NCBI GenBank assembly: GCA_958296185.1
Contig: CATQIB010000007.1
Location: forward strand, 139,501 to 203,500
Length of the DNA stretch: 64,000 bases
Source: an uncultured Mesonia sp.
GTDB lineage: Bacteria; Bacteroidota; Bacteroidia; Flavobacteriales; Flavobacteriaceae
Direction of reading: 5' to 3'
Both the position numbers and the translations under genes were made by a program. Position 1 is the first letter of the stretch; every line of letters starts with the position of its first letter. This document shows, piece after piece, positions 29,129 to 39,200 of this stretch. Under the pieces are notes generated by a model. The model worked only from the letters and a program-made list of their open reading frames with translations. It was not told the DNA's origin and did no database searches.

Positions 29129-30112
29129 CTATGACAAATCCAAGCTATTTTTATAATAAGTTTGATTTTTAATAAGAGCCAAAGCTATGTGTAAAAGTTT
29201 ATTTCTTACCGCATTTAAAACGCTCATTTTATTTTTACCTTCTTTCACTTTTTTATCGTAATACACCTTTAATTGATTTTGCATCCTGACTGCTCGCATG
29301 GCAGCCATTTGCAACACCCATTTAAGCTTCTTGTCTGCTATTTTAGAGACTCTGGGTTTTGTTTTTAAACTACTACCACTTTGTTGTTCAAAGGGTACTA
29401 CACCAGCAAAACAAGCTAATTTTCTTGGATCTAAAAGTCGTTGAAAACCCTCTGTTTTTACTGCGATCATCCAAGCTGTAATATCTCCGATTCCAGGAAC
29501 TGTCTTAATGCGCTTAACTTGTGTAGATAATTCTTTATCGGTTTTAATCTCTGCTCGTATTAAAGCTTCTAGTTCTTTTATAAACTTATCCAATTGCTTG
29601 ATAGCTCTTTCATTAATTGTAATGAGCCTTTTAGTTGTTTTATTAAAAGATACGTATTTAAGATCAGCTACTTGTTGCTTTAAAGTCTTACGCTGCTTAA
29701 TTTTTGACCTCCGCTGACTCATTAAGATCTTTACTGTTTTAATGACTTCTCTGGCCGGTTTCCAGGGTTCGAAGTCTTGATGATTGCGCTCAATAAAAAC
29801 AGCTATTCTTTTGGCATCTACTTTATCATTCTTGCCACGAACCAAACCAATACTTCTCTTGATATGCTTAGGATCTACAACATATACCCTAAAGTCAAAG
29901 CCTTCTAAAACTTCATACAAGTTGTAATTATAGTAACCAGTATTCTCCATAGCTATATAGGCATTAGGGTCTATTTTCGCTAAGTTTTTTAGCAACTTTT
30001 GAATACTTTTTACCTTATTAGGTATTTTAAAATAGTTTAGATCCCCTTGATTTTGAACACAAAAATCTAATGTCTTTTTACTAATATCAATACCAACATA
30101 AATACTTTTCAT
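29129..30112 (-). CDS. IS110-family DEDD transposase/recombinase
   Basis: 327 residues, identical to the protein at 12742-13725: RuvC-like N-terminal domain with YVGIDISKKTLDF, AMENTGYYNYN and KNDKVDAKRI, and a C-terminal Transposase_20 domain with TVPGIGDITAWMIAV and the serine-bearing FEQQSGSSLK. The identity with copy 1 points to very recent transposition or gene conversion. The stop codon lies three bases inside the end of the element. Confidence 0.95.
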   Translation of the reverse strand: MKSIYVGIDISKKTLDFCVQNQGDLNYFKIPNKVKSIQKLLKNLAKIDPNAYIAMENTGYYNYNLYEVLEGFDFRVYVVDPKHIKRSIGLVRGKNDKVDAKRIAVFIERNHQDFEPWKPAREVIKTVKILMSQRRSKIKQRKTLKQQVADLKYVSFNKTTKRLITINERAIKQLDKFIKELEALIRAEIKTDKELSTQVKRIKTVPGIGDITAWMIAVKTEGFQRLLDPRKLACFAGVVPFEQQSGSSLKTKPRVSKIADKKLKWVLQMAAMRAVRMQNQLKVYYDKKVKEGKNKMSVLNAVRNKLLHIALALIKNQTYYKNSLDLS

Positions 30113-30357
30113 AACTTTGTAATACTTTTATTGAAAAGAGGGATTTCATCAATAACTCAACTCCTTAATAATGGGCTTAAAATCCCGAATTTCTATTAGA
30201 GATTGTTGATGAAAGTCTGAACTTAAGTCTGAATCGACGTATGAATTTTTTAAATTCTGAGTCCGGATAGTGTACTTAAGTTCAGCTCTCTTTTTCTAAT
30301 TAAACATCCATAAATTTAATTATTTATCTTTATATTTTCTCTTATGCAAGTCTAAAG
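30113..30357 (-). ncRNA. Predicted IS110 bridge RNA, copy 2
   Basis: Identical to the region at 13726-13970: target-loop stem CTGAACTTAAG/CTTAAGTTCAG (30217-30227 with 30275-30285) and donor-loop stem TTTCATCAA/TTGATGAAA (30144-30152 with 30206-30214). The right-hand guide GAGTCC could pair over six positions, allowing two G-T wobbles, with the GAGTTT of this copy's own right flank. The left-hand guide GTCGA matches the left flank TGTCGA. Confidence 0.8.
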
Positions 30358-31560
30358 GAGTTTCGGATTTTTGGTGGTAAACCAAAAATGAGAAGTATCG
30401 AGACACAGTCGAAAAGTAGCGAGTACACTTATAGTTACCATTATAATAAACTACTAGTCGAAAACTAAAAATACCCATTTTTTATCCCTCTACTTTTTCC
30501 CATCGCCGAAAAAAGTAGCAAAAAAGTCTAGGCTTACAAAACTAACGCTAAATTGTATGTTTGCAAGCTAAATTTTAGGAACTCACCCGATTTCCAATCG
30601 GTCTCAAACAGCCTAAAATTTTTAACGCTTACTGCACTGCCAATTTTACGCGCTATTTTCGATAGGCCAGGTTTAAATGGTATTTCTATTTATGACTCTT
30701 GCGTAAAATAGCCACGCCTTGTCATACCGAGTGGGAGTTTTTGGCGATAGGCAAAAACTCTTGTATCGAGGTAAAGTCGAAAAGTAGTGAATTCATTTTC
30801 AGTTCCAATTCATTCACTTCTCGATACAGCCCAGCGAGTCCAACTATGGCATAAATGCCTGTTGGCTAGGCTGGCCCACTCGAAGTGACAGGGCGTTTAA
30901 AATCTACCTTGTCATGTCGAGTTTCGCATTTTTGGTGATAAACCAAAAATGCGAAGTATCGAGACACAGTCGAAAACTAAAAGTATCCATTTTTTATCCC
31001 TCTACTTTTTTCCATCGCCGAAAAAAGTCGCAAAAAAGTCTAGGCTTACGAAACTAACGCTAAATTGTATGTTTGCAAGCTAAATTTTAGGAACTCACCC
31101 GATTTCCAATCGGTCTCAAACAGCCTAAAATTTTTAACGCTTACTGCACTGCCAATTTTACGCGCTATTTTCGATAGGCCAGGTTTAAATGGTATTTCTA
31201 TTTATGACTCTTGCGTAAAATAGCCACGCCTTGTCATACCGAGTGCGATTTTATGGCGTGAGCCATAAAAACGTGTATCGAGACACAGTCGAAAAGTAGC
31301 GAGTTTATTTTCAGTTCCAATTCATTCACTTCTCGATACAACCCAGCAAGTCCAACTACGGCATTAAAAATGCCTGTTGGCTAAGCTGCGCCACTCGAAG
31401 TGACAGGGCGTTTAAAACCTACCTTGTCATGTCGAGTTTCGGGTTTTTGGGCGATAGAACAAAAATGCGAAGTATCGAGGTAAAGTCGAAAAGTAGCGAA
31501 TTCATTTTCAGGCCCAATTCATTCACTTCTCGATACTAGCCACTGCTAATGCGAGTGTCT
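30358..31560. repeat. Repeat block 3
   Basis: It starts with the right half of the interrupted repeat. Two A modules follow (about 30486-30670 and 31000-31190), with B-type hairpin modules of three different stem sequences between and after them: GAGTTTTTGGCGATAGGC type, GCATTTTTGGTGATAAACC type and GATTTTATGGCGTGAGCC type. Modules with GGCATTAAAAATGCC or its shorter form also recur. No gene is seen. Confidence 0.88.
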
Positions 31561-31908
31561 CGTTGAGATTTAACATTAGGACTACATCAAAAATAACCCT
31601 GGAATAACTAAATACTTTGGCAGGGTAAACCGAGAAATACCTTATGCTAAAATTCAAAAGCCGTATCAGGTTCTAAATAATTTCCTTTATTGCTGTATTG
31701 CATTCCTAAAATTAAGCAAATCAATAAGCTATTACCGCGTTTTTATAAACATAATAAAGCTTCTGTTTTTGTATTGGTTTTCTCTATAGTTCCTTTTAAA
31801 ATAAGCTTTTGAGTTAGCATATCTATGCAACCACCGTTGAGAAAAAAAATAGCTAGCAATTAGATTAGCACGAGCGAGACGCTCGTGCTGTGAGAAATCA
31901 AAAAAGAT
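31561..31908. other. Non-coding gap with a 10-bp perfect hairpin
   Basis: A perfect stem AGCACGAGCG/CGCTCGTGCT (31867-31876 with 31880-31889, loop AGA) lies 20 bases beyond the DUF3570 stop codon and may help end that transcript, although no T-run follows it on the minus strand. A weaker relative, TGCGAGTGTCTCG, is at 31550-31562. The rest holds short frames with many stops and no recognisable gene. Confidence 0.5.
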
Positions 31909-33222
31909 TTAATCCATGACAAACTTAAAGCCTGCTGTAATGATATTAGAGCTAAAGCTTGTATCTCTATCGTATTGATAAAATTTTAAGTCAATACTTT
32001 TTAGTCCGAATTTCCATAAATGTGCTTTTGCAAATATATCGGTATAGGAAACTCCAAAACCAAATTGGTTTGCTGAGTATTCAGACAGGTCGAAATCTGA
32101 GGTATAGAATTCATCTGTTGATAAAGCAGCCTCATGCGGCCTAAAATAATCAGCAGCTGTTTGGGTATAAATTCGATACGAAGGATACAGTGTAAATTTA
32201 CCTGTTATTTTAATGGGGAGCGCAATACTTGCTGTATGCGAATTAATCCCCCAATCGTCAAAATAGTAGCGATAAAAAGTCCTTATTGTTAAAATCTCAT
32301 TTAAATACCAATTCAGACGTCCACCTATCGCAACTTTAAACCTTGAATCTGGTAAACGTTCGATGGCATCGGCTAGCTGAAAATTATCAATAAAAGAATC
32401 TTCCACATCGCTAAAGTAAACTCGTTGAAAAGGGGTTGATAATAAACCTTGTTGTTGTATTAAATCCAATGCTAAAGAACCTTGCACATTTTTATGAAGT
32501 ATTTGCGAAAAGCTAAACCCTAAAGAATATGAATTACGCCCCTCATCTTTAAATTCATTAAATCTGGGGGAATAATTTAAATTTCCTGTAATTGTATTTT
32601 GGGTGAAAAATGAATTATTTAAACCAGAACCCTCCTTACCAAAAGGTCTTAATTCAGATGGATAAATTGCATTCCATGTATCAATATATACATTTCCACT
32701 TATACTCACTTCAGTATTTTTTTCATTGAAGAGTTTGGTATAACTTCCCCCAACGCCCAAAGAAAAGTAATCATACTCCGAGGATACTGCTAATTTGGCC
32801 GACCAAATAGTATTTCTATCATTAGAACTATGGCTGTAACTTCCTGTTAGATTTGCCCAAAGATCGCTACTTGATGCACCTGATGAAGCTTGATAGGGGT
32901 CTGCTGGACCGTCATCAAAAGGATTTACATTACTCGATGATGCTGAGGTATAAGCAGAGACGCCTGCATCTATAGTTAATACATCATCGTCATTTAGAGG
33001 TATAGATACGATGAACGCACTGGTCACATCGGTTAATTCTTCTGTGCCAATACCACCACTTACCGCTGCATTATCCCCGTCCTGGCTGTAGTAGCTGGAC
33101 AAGAAATCTACTTCAACGGTTTCCAATACACGTTTTTTATAGACTGTGGTTGAGTCTTGTCGATTTTGTGCATTCGCTTTTACGAATGCGAACACACAGA
33201 TAATAAGAATGATATTTTTCAA
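31909..33222 (-). CDS. DUF3570 family protein, predicted outer-membrane beta-barrel
   Basis: I choose the TTG at 33222 as start (437 residues). It lies 14 bases after the DUF4266 stop and gives a clean signal peptide, LKNIILIICVFAFVKANA before QNR; a start at 33279 would overlap DUF4266 coding. The mature protein opens with VLETVEVDFLSSYYSQDGDN, alternates polar and non-polar residues throughout and ends ITAGFKFVMD, like a beta-barrel. Residues 113-117 read SSGAS, similar to the [ST]GA[ST] core where ApbE attaches FMN, though the usual upstream aspartate is absent. It is the last gene of a Trx-ApbE-DUF4266-DUF3570 operon. Function unknown. Confidence 0.8.
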   Translation of the reverse strand: MKNIILIICVFAFVKANAQNRQDSTTVYKKRVLETVEVDFLSSYYSQDGDNAAVSGGIGTEELTDVTSAFIVSIPLNDDDVLTIDAGVSAYTSASSSNVNPFDDGPADPYQASSGASSSDLWANLTGSYSHSSNDRNTIWSAKLAVSSEYDYFSLGVGGSYTKLFNEKNTEVSISGNVYIDTWNAIYPSELRPFGKEGSGLNNSFFTQNTITGNLNYSPRFNEFKDEGRNSYSLGFSFSQILHKNVQGSLALDLIQQQGLLSTPFQRVYFSDVEDSFIDNFQLADAIERLPDSRFKVAIGGRLNWYLNEILTIRTFYRYYFDDWGINSHTASIALPIKITGKFTLYPSYRIYTQTAADYFRPHEAALSTDEFYTSDFDLSEYSANQFGFGVSYTDIFAKAHLWKFGLKSIDLKFYQYDRDTSFSSNIITAGFKFVMD

Positions 33223-33235
33223 TTGATTATATGTT

Positions 33236-33448
33236 TTAATTACAGCCGCAGCCTCCACCAGTTTTTCCTCCGTTTGCACCTACCGCTGCTTCGCGATAGG
33301 AATGTGCAGTAGTTACATTTCGGTCACATTTCTTTTCTGAAAGTGCCATATCTGGATCATTTATATTGACTTTTTCATACTCCTTAACCACCACGCAATT
33401 GCTAAAAAAGAAACTAAGCAAGGTGAAAATTGTTATTTTTTTGATCAT
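33236..33448 (-). CDS. DUF4266 small lipoprotein with Cys-rich C-terminus
   Basis: A 70-residue protein. The first 18 residues form a lipoprotein signal, with lipobox SFFFSNC before VVVKEYEK. The mature peptide is about 53 residues and ends GGKTGGGCGCN, a glycine-cysteine tail that could bind a metal or redox cofactor or be modified. DUF4266 proteins are, to my knowledge, regularly encoded next to DUF3570 proteins. Its start overlaps the ApbE stop (ATGA). The role is unknown; an exported redox or metal relay is an inference from the neighbours. Confidence 0.82.
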   Translation of the reverse strand: MIKKITIFTLLSFFFSNCVVVKEYEKVNINDPDMALSEKKCDRNVTTAHSYREAAVGANGGKTGGGCGCN

Positions 33449-34425
33449 AACTTATTTATTTCTATGTTTTTTGATTTAATGATGTTGCCTTTATCATCGA
33501 TGATGATACATTCTACTTTTGGCAATTGATTTATTCGGTCTAAACCTGCATCTTTTCCCATTACAAATACAGAGGTAGCAAGTGCATCGGCGAGTTCTGC
33601 CTTTGGGGCAAATACGGTCACACTTACAATTCCACTTGACGGATATCCTGTTCGGGGATCAATGATATGGGAATACCGAGTGCCATTAAAGCTTACAAAC
33701 TTTTCATAATCACCAGAAGTAACCACAGCAGCGTTGCTGATAGGTAGAACAGCAAAAACCTTGTTTTTATTCATTGGATTGGTAATGGCTACTTTCCATT
33801 CCTTTCCGTTGGCTTGTTTACCCCAAGTATTCATATCGCCAGAGGCGTTTATAATTCCTGATGTCACTCCTTTTGAAATAAGCAAAGCTTTAGCCTTATC
33901 TGCAGCATAGCCCTTACCTATTGCTCCGAAGCCTATTTTCATACCTTTTTCTTTTAGAAAAACTGTACTTTCTCCCTTATGAAGCAAGATATTTTGAAAC
34001 CCTACTTTTGATACAGATGATCTGATTTCCTCTGCTGAAGGTATTTTGGTCATGCTTCCATCAAATTGCCAAATTCTGTCCATAGAGGCATAGCTGATGT
34101 CAAAAGCTCCATCTGTAAGCTTAGATAAGCCCATGGCTCGTTCTATTAGTTGATAAAGTTCTTCATCAACTTTAACAGGTTTAATTCCTGCATTTCTATT
34201 GATTGCTGAAGTTTGAGAAGTTGGATCCCAGGAAGATATGAGTTTTTCAATCCTGGTAATTTCAGCTACAGCGGTATCAATATATCTATTACCGGCAATA
34301 GCGTTTTTTGCTACTACAGTGATATCAAAGCGACTTCCCATTAATTTTAGGGTGCGCTTATAGGGTTGTTGTGCAGTGCAAACAAATGCTAAACATAAAC
34401 TTATGATAGAAAATAGATACTTCAC
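33445..34425 (-). CDS. apbE: FAD:protein FMN transferase (ApbE)
   Basis: A 326-residue exported enzyme with signal peptide LFSIISLCLAFVCTAQ. ApbE moves FMN from FAD to a threonine or serine of an extracytosolic target, using magnesium. Family blocks seen are LMGSRFDITVVAKN, FDISYASMDRIWQFDG, GFGAIGKGYAADKA, GIINASGDMNTWG, SHIIDPRTGYPSSG and ADALATSVFVMGKDA, the last with the metal-binding D and T. Known targets (NqrB/C, RnfG/D, FMN-binding domains) are absent here, so the target may be the neighbouring DUF3570 or DUF4266 protein. It follows the thioredoxin gene by one base. Confidence 0.95.
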   Translation of the reverse strand: MKYLFSIISLCLAFVCTAQQPYKRTLKLMGSRFDITVVAKNAIAGNRYIDTAVAEITRIEKLISSWDPTSQTSAINRNAGIKPVKVDEELYQLIERAMGLSKLTDGAFDISYASMDRIWQFDGSMTKIPSAEEIRSSVSKVGFQNILLHKGESTVFLKEKGMKIGFGAIGKGYAADKAKALLISKGVTSGIINASGDMNTWGKQANGKEWKVAITNPMNKNKVFAVLPISNAAVVTSGDYEKFVSFNGTRYSHIIDPRTGYPSSGIVSVTVFAPKAELADALATSVFVMGKDAGLDRINQLPKVECIIIDDKGNIIKSKNIEINKL

Positions 34426-34426
34426 T

Positions 34427-34864
34427 TTATTTAGCTAAGGCGTTTAATTCTTCGATGTATTTTTCTGGTGTAGTCTTTTTATAGCTCGTTACTCCTAGTA
34501 CTTTGCCTTTTGCATCTAGTACCACCACAAAAGGAAAAATTCCATTTTCATTGTATTGCTCTGCAAGTTTAGCGTTGGCTTTTGCTTGAGCTTCTGGTAA
34601 AGCGTTCTTCTTTTTTCGAGGGAAATCTGCCTGAAGCATTATATAATGCTCCTTCGCATATTTTTTAAATTCTGCTGTACTCCAAATTTCTCTATCTAGT
34701 TTTATACAAGGCGCGCACCAGTCGGAGCCTTGAAATACTAAAATTATTGGTTTATTTTCTTTAGCGGCTAATTGTTTTGCTGTGGCAAAATCTGTTTGCC
34801 AATCTTGTGCGTAGCTACTTAAAGTAGCGATAAGCATCAAGCTCATTAAAATAATTTTTTTCAT
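34427..34864 (-). CDS. Exported thioredoxin-fold protein
   Basis: 145 residues with a signal peptide ending SSYAQ (about residue 19). ILVFQGSDWCAPCIKLDREI carries the CxxC redox site WCAPC of Thioredoxin_7/TlpA-like proteins; FPFVVVLDAKGKVLGVTSY contains the cis-proline loop. It probably keeps cysteines reduced in the periplasm, for which the C-terminal cysteines of the DUF4266 protein two genes on are candidates (inference). It is the first gene of the four-gene operon. Confidence 0.9.
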   Translation of the reverse strand: MKKIILMSLMLIATLSSYAQDWQTDFATAKQLAAKENKPIILVFQGSDWCAPCIKLDREIWSTAEFKKYAKEHYIMLQADFPRKKKNALPEAQAKANAKLAEQYNENGIFPFVVVLDAKGKVLGVTSYKKTTPEKYIEELNALAK

Positions 34865-35090
34865 AGTAATTTAGTATAATTTAAAATATTAAACCTTGTC
34901 TTTCTGTTAGTTGTATTGATATTTATCGATTTATAAGCTTGTTCTCATTTCTGCAATTTTGCGCGCTTTTTGTTGCCAATATTATCGTTTGTTAAGATGC
35001 AGCTTCTTTTAACTGGTATATTTATCTAATTATTCCCTTACATATTTATACGGTTTAAATTGCCAGTATGCTTTTCATTTTTTTCTACTT

Positions 35091-36257
35091 CTATTCCGTT
35101 ATTAAATTAAAGGTTCCTTTGGTTAGAAATTCGGTATCTTTTTTAAAGTCCTCTGCATTTACTATTTGAATAAACCCCTTACTTGTAACCCCCACATTTA
35201 CCGGTACTTTTTTAAAAGTTAAGTCGTTTCTTTTAACCAATACAAAGTAGTTTTTATCAATATTAACAACGGCTTCAACTGGCAATGCCGGTTGTTTTGT
35301 TGTTTCGGTCAAAATCTCAGCTTCTATATACATTCCTGGGGCAAATAATTGTGCCTCACTAGGTTTAACCAAATCTCCGTGAATGACCACGGTTCTTTCT
35401 TGGGTATGTACTGCTTTGTTCACTAAATGCACTTTGCCTTGGTATACGTTATTCTGGTCGTTTTGTATTCTTAGGTTAATGGGTTGACCTTCTTTAATCA
35501 ATGGCAAGTCTTTTTCGAAAATTTTCAGCTCAATATGTAAATCATTTGTATTGGTTACCGTTACCGCAACATCTGTAGGGGTTAAATACATTCCTTTTGT
35601 GGCATTAACAATAGTGGTATACCCTGTTAAAGGCGATAGCACTTTAATGACAGAACGAATATTGTCTCCAGTTAAGGTATTCGGATTAATATTCATTAAG
35701 CTTAATTTTTTTTTGAGCGCTTGATATTGTGCTAGGGTCACCTTATATTCTGATTCCGCTTTTAGGAAATTCTTTTTTGAGGTTATGTTATCTGCTATCA
35801 ATTCTTTTTGGCGCTCAAAATCTAATTTTAAATAGTTGAGACGGCCTTTGGCTTGCAAAAAATCTTGTTGAACTTGTACATATTCAGGATTTTCAAGGGT
35901 GAATAAGATCTGCCCCTTTTTTACAGCATCTCCAGGGAGCAAGTCGATCTCTTTAATATATCCAGCAAAATAGGCGCTAACATCTGCTTGGCTTGCAGGA
36001 GGAACGCTAAACATTCCGTTGGCCTTTACTATAGAGCTAAAAGCTTGCTGGCTTATTTTTCCTACTTGCATACCCCCTGCTTTAAATTGAGTATCGGTTA
36101 GGGTTATGATATCACGATTTTCGATTTCATCTGGTGTTTCCTTATTCCCCATTTCAGTTTTCTCATTTGAATTGCAGGAAGTTAAAATGATGATGCTTAT
36201 CATTAAAAATCCCCTGAGGTATAAAGCAGTAGACATTGTGTTACTTAAATTTTTCAT
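35091..36257 (-). CDS. RND efflux periplasmic adaptor (CusB/CzcB type)
   Basis: A 388-residue lipoprotein; the lipobox ILTSCNSNE is near residue 28. The barrel-sandwich (DVSAYFAGYIKEIDLLPGDA, VKKGQILFTLENPEYVQ), alpha-hairpin (QQDFLQAKGRLNYLKLDFER) and beta-barrel domains are in the usual order. It links the inner-membrane pump to the outer-membrane channel and helps hand over metal ions. Its start shares one base with the stop of the frame-shifted pump gene, so it belongs to the same operon. Copper/silver and cobalt/zinc/cadmium cannot be told apart with certainty. Confidence 0.92.
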   Translation of the reverse strand: MKNLSNTMSTALYLRGFLMISIIILTSCNSNEKTEMGNKETPDEIENRDIITLTDTQFKAGGMQVGKISQQAFSSIVKANGMFSVPPASQADVSAYFAGYIKEIDLLPGDAVKKGQILFTLENPEYVQVQQDFLQAKGRLNYLKLDFERQKELIADNITSKKNFLKAESEYKVTLAQYQALKKKLSLMNINPNTLTGDNIRSVIKVLSPLTGYTTIVNATKGMYLTPTDVAVTVTNTNDLHIELKIFEKDLPLIKEGQPINLRIQNDQNNVYQGKVHLVNKAVHTQERTVVIHGDLVKPSEAQLFAPGMYIEAEILTETTKQPALPVEAVVNIDKNYFVLVKRNDLTFKKVPVNVGVTSKGFIQIVNAEDFKKDTEFLTKGTFNLITE

Positions 36258-39200
36258 TATTGAAAGCTTAGATAGTTTATCTCTAAAACGGTATTGTTAT
36301 ACTTCATTAAATTCTGTAAATAGTTGATTTCAATATTTTTTGCACTCTCTAAAAGTTGCACGTATTCCAAGAAGTCTATTTCGCCACTCTTAAAAGCCTT
36401 TGATGCGGTTTTGGTTAATTCTTTTGAGAGATTTTTACCGGTAGTTTCATAGTAATCAATTGTTTCTCGGTATTTTTTTAAATCTGTCAGTAACGCATTA
36501 TACCTCGATTGCAGTTTAATTTTATAATTTTCAAATTCATGGGTCAAAATATTGATTTGGTTTTTGCAGCATTGATTTTAGATTTGTTTGCACCAAACCA
36601 TAAAGGTATGCCTAGACCTACTTGAAAACCATTGTAATTGGTTGAATTAACGCCATCATTAGTTCCTTGAAAAATTGAAAAATGGATGTCGGGTAATAAC
36701 ATTTGTTTTTCTAACGAGAGTGAAGATTCTGCCAAACTTTTAGCTGAATTGTAAAACGAAAATCCAGGGTGATCTTCAATGTTGAGTTTTTTTAGTGCCA
36801 ATCTTGGCAGTTCATTTTCCTCTACCGTTATTATTGAATCACTTTGCACCCAATGGTTGAGTATGGTATGCGCTTTTTTGACCTCCTCTCGTGCTTGTTT
36901 CAAAGCAATGGCTATTTCTTTTTGCTTGGTTTCTGCCGTGAGTTTCTCCAATAAATTGGTTCCTCCTACATCATATCTTTTCTTTGCTGCTTTTGCAAAT
37001 TGGCCATACAAACTATCTAAATAAGTATATTGTTTAACCACATTATTGCTGTAAACCACTTTATAATAAGCCAAGTATACCTCTTTTGTTAATAACCTTT
37101 CATTGAGTATATACTCCTGCGCTGCAAGGGTGGCTTCTTGTTGTCTTACTTTTCGCTGTGCAGCATAAATAGTTGGAAATTGAAACGACTGGCTTAAACC
37201 AAAAACTTTTAAGGCTAAGCCATTTTCTGCAATATTATTTTGATCGTAACCATAGAAAATCTGTGTTTTATCAATATTCAGAGCACCTCCTACCCGTTGT
37301 TCCGATTGGTCGATCCTTTTTGAAGAAGCTTGAAGGGCATGATTATTCTCGATTGCCATTTGTAGCGTTTGTTTTACACTTAACGGATTTTGTTGTGCCT
37401 GACCGATAATCGGCAAAAGCAATAAAAGCATAGCACTCGTTGCCTTTAAATTCACCTTAGTTTTCTTTTTAGAATTTTGTTCATTTTTGTCGAATAGGGC
37501 GTATAAAATTGGTAGTACAACTAGGGTTAAAATTGTCGCAGTTATTAGACCCCCTACCACTACGGTTGCCAAAGGACGTTGTACTTCGGCACCGGCAGAA
37601 GTTGAAATTGCCATGGGTAAAAACCCTAAGGCAGCGGCGGCGGCGGTTAATAAAACTGGACGCAATCTATTTTTTGTGCCTATTAAAATACGTTTATTGA
37701 TGTTGTTTATGCCTTTTGCCTTCAATTCATTAAACTCTTCGATTAATACTATGCCATTGAGTACCGCAATACCAAAAAGCGCAATAAAACCAACCCCTGC
37801 CGAGATGCTGAAGGGTAAATCTCTTATATATAATAATATTACACCACCTATAGCCGCTAGGGGGATGGCACTATAAATCATTAAAGCTTCTTTAACGGAG
37901 TTGAAAGCAAAGTACAATAGTATAAATATCAAAATCAAGGCTAAAGGCACCGCTATTTTTAATCGATCTGTTGCGGTACGTAGGTTTTCAAATTGTCCTC
38001 CATAGCTTATGGAATATCCTGTAGGAATATTAATGTCTTTTTTAATAATAGCCTGTATATCTCTTACCACCGATTCTAAATCACGATTTCTAACATTCAC
38101 GCCCACCACTATTCTACGTTTGGTATTATCCCGAGAGATTTTTGCGGGTCCCTTTGTATAGTTTATACTTGCAAATTCGCTTAAGGGTAATTTAATCCCA
38201 TTAGGAAGTGATACCGATGCGGTTTCTAAATTCTCAATATCTTTTCTGTGAAGGTCATCAAAACGAATCATCAAGTCGAATTGCCTTTCGCCTTCAAACA
38301 CTGTTCCTGCAGGAATTCCGGCAAACCCCATGGTTATGATTTTGTTTAAATCCTCTATATTCAATCCGTATTTGGCAATTTTTCTACGGTAATATTTAAC
38401 TGACATCTGCGGCAAACCTGCTGTTTTTTCTACTGAAATATCTGCTGCCCCTTCGACATTTTGAATGGCTTCTTCTATTTCTAGGGCTTTTTGATATAAA
38501 ACATTTAGGTCTTCACCAAAAACTTTAATAGCCAAATCGGCTCTTACTCCAGTAATCAATTCATTAAATCTCATTTCGATAGGTTGGGTAAACTCAAACT
38601 CTACACCTGCGATTTCATCGAACAAAGCTTTTTTGAATTTATCTGCAAGTTCATCTTTTGATTGTGCAGACACCCATTCTCCTTTAGGTTTTAATTTAAT
38701 GATAATGTCACTTTCTTCCATAGACATGGGGTCGGTTGGAACTTCTGCGGCACCAATTCTGCTCACCACTTGTACCACTTCTGGGAATTTTTTAAGTATT
38801 TTTTCCATTTGAGTAGTAGCTTCTATTGTTTTGCTCAATGACATTCCGGTCTTTAATACAGGCTGAATTACAAAATCTCCTTCATCTAAGGTAGGTACAA
38901 ACTCAGCACCCATTCTAGAAAACAAGAAAGCAGTAAAAATTAACAAGCTTATAGCTATGCCAAGTACCAATCTTTTTTTACGCAATGCCCAGATAATGCT
39001 TGGCTGGTATTTGCGTTCTAAAAAGGAAATCATACGAGATGATATGGTTTTTTTTTCGGTATTGGTGGGCTTTATAAAGAGTGACGCCATTACAGGAATA
39101 TAGGTAAAACAAAGTATCATTGCCCCTATAAGTGCAAAGCAAAAAACCATTGCCATAGGGCGAAACATTTTTCCTTCAACCCCTACCAAAGAAAAAATAG

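Larger units (their letters stand above)
29126..30357 (-). mobile_element. IS110-family insertion sequence, copy 2 (complete)
   Basis: A 1232-bp element identical, as far as read, to copy 1 at 12739-13970 and in the same orientation. The left junction is CATGTCGA/TTTCTATG and the right CTAAAG/GAGTTTCGG. The flanks are again the two halves of the dispersed repeat, here of the variant with a TTTCGGATTTTTGG hairpin arm, so insertion was at the same point of a different repeat copy. Confidence 0.93.

Noticed and set aside
31690..31860. Possible decayed gene before the DUF3570 stop
   Set aside because: Only short minus-strand frames with frequent stops are seen and no family could be recognised.
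36257..36547. A separate small gene of 96 residues upstream of the adaptor
   Set aside because: Its sequence is the missing C-terminal end of the TolC-like domain, and one base restores continuity with the pump frame.
36550..36562. Programmed ribosomal frameshifting in CusA-TolC
   Set aside because: The site A-TAT-TTT-GA does not fit a standard slippery heptamer. A lost T in a T-run explains it.
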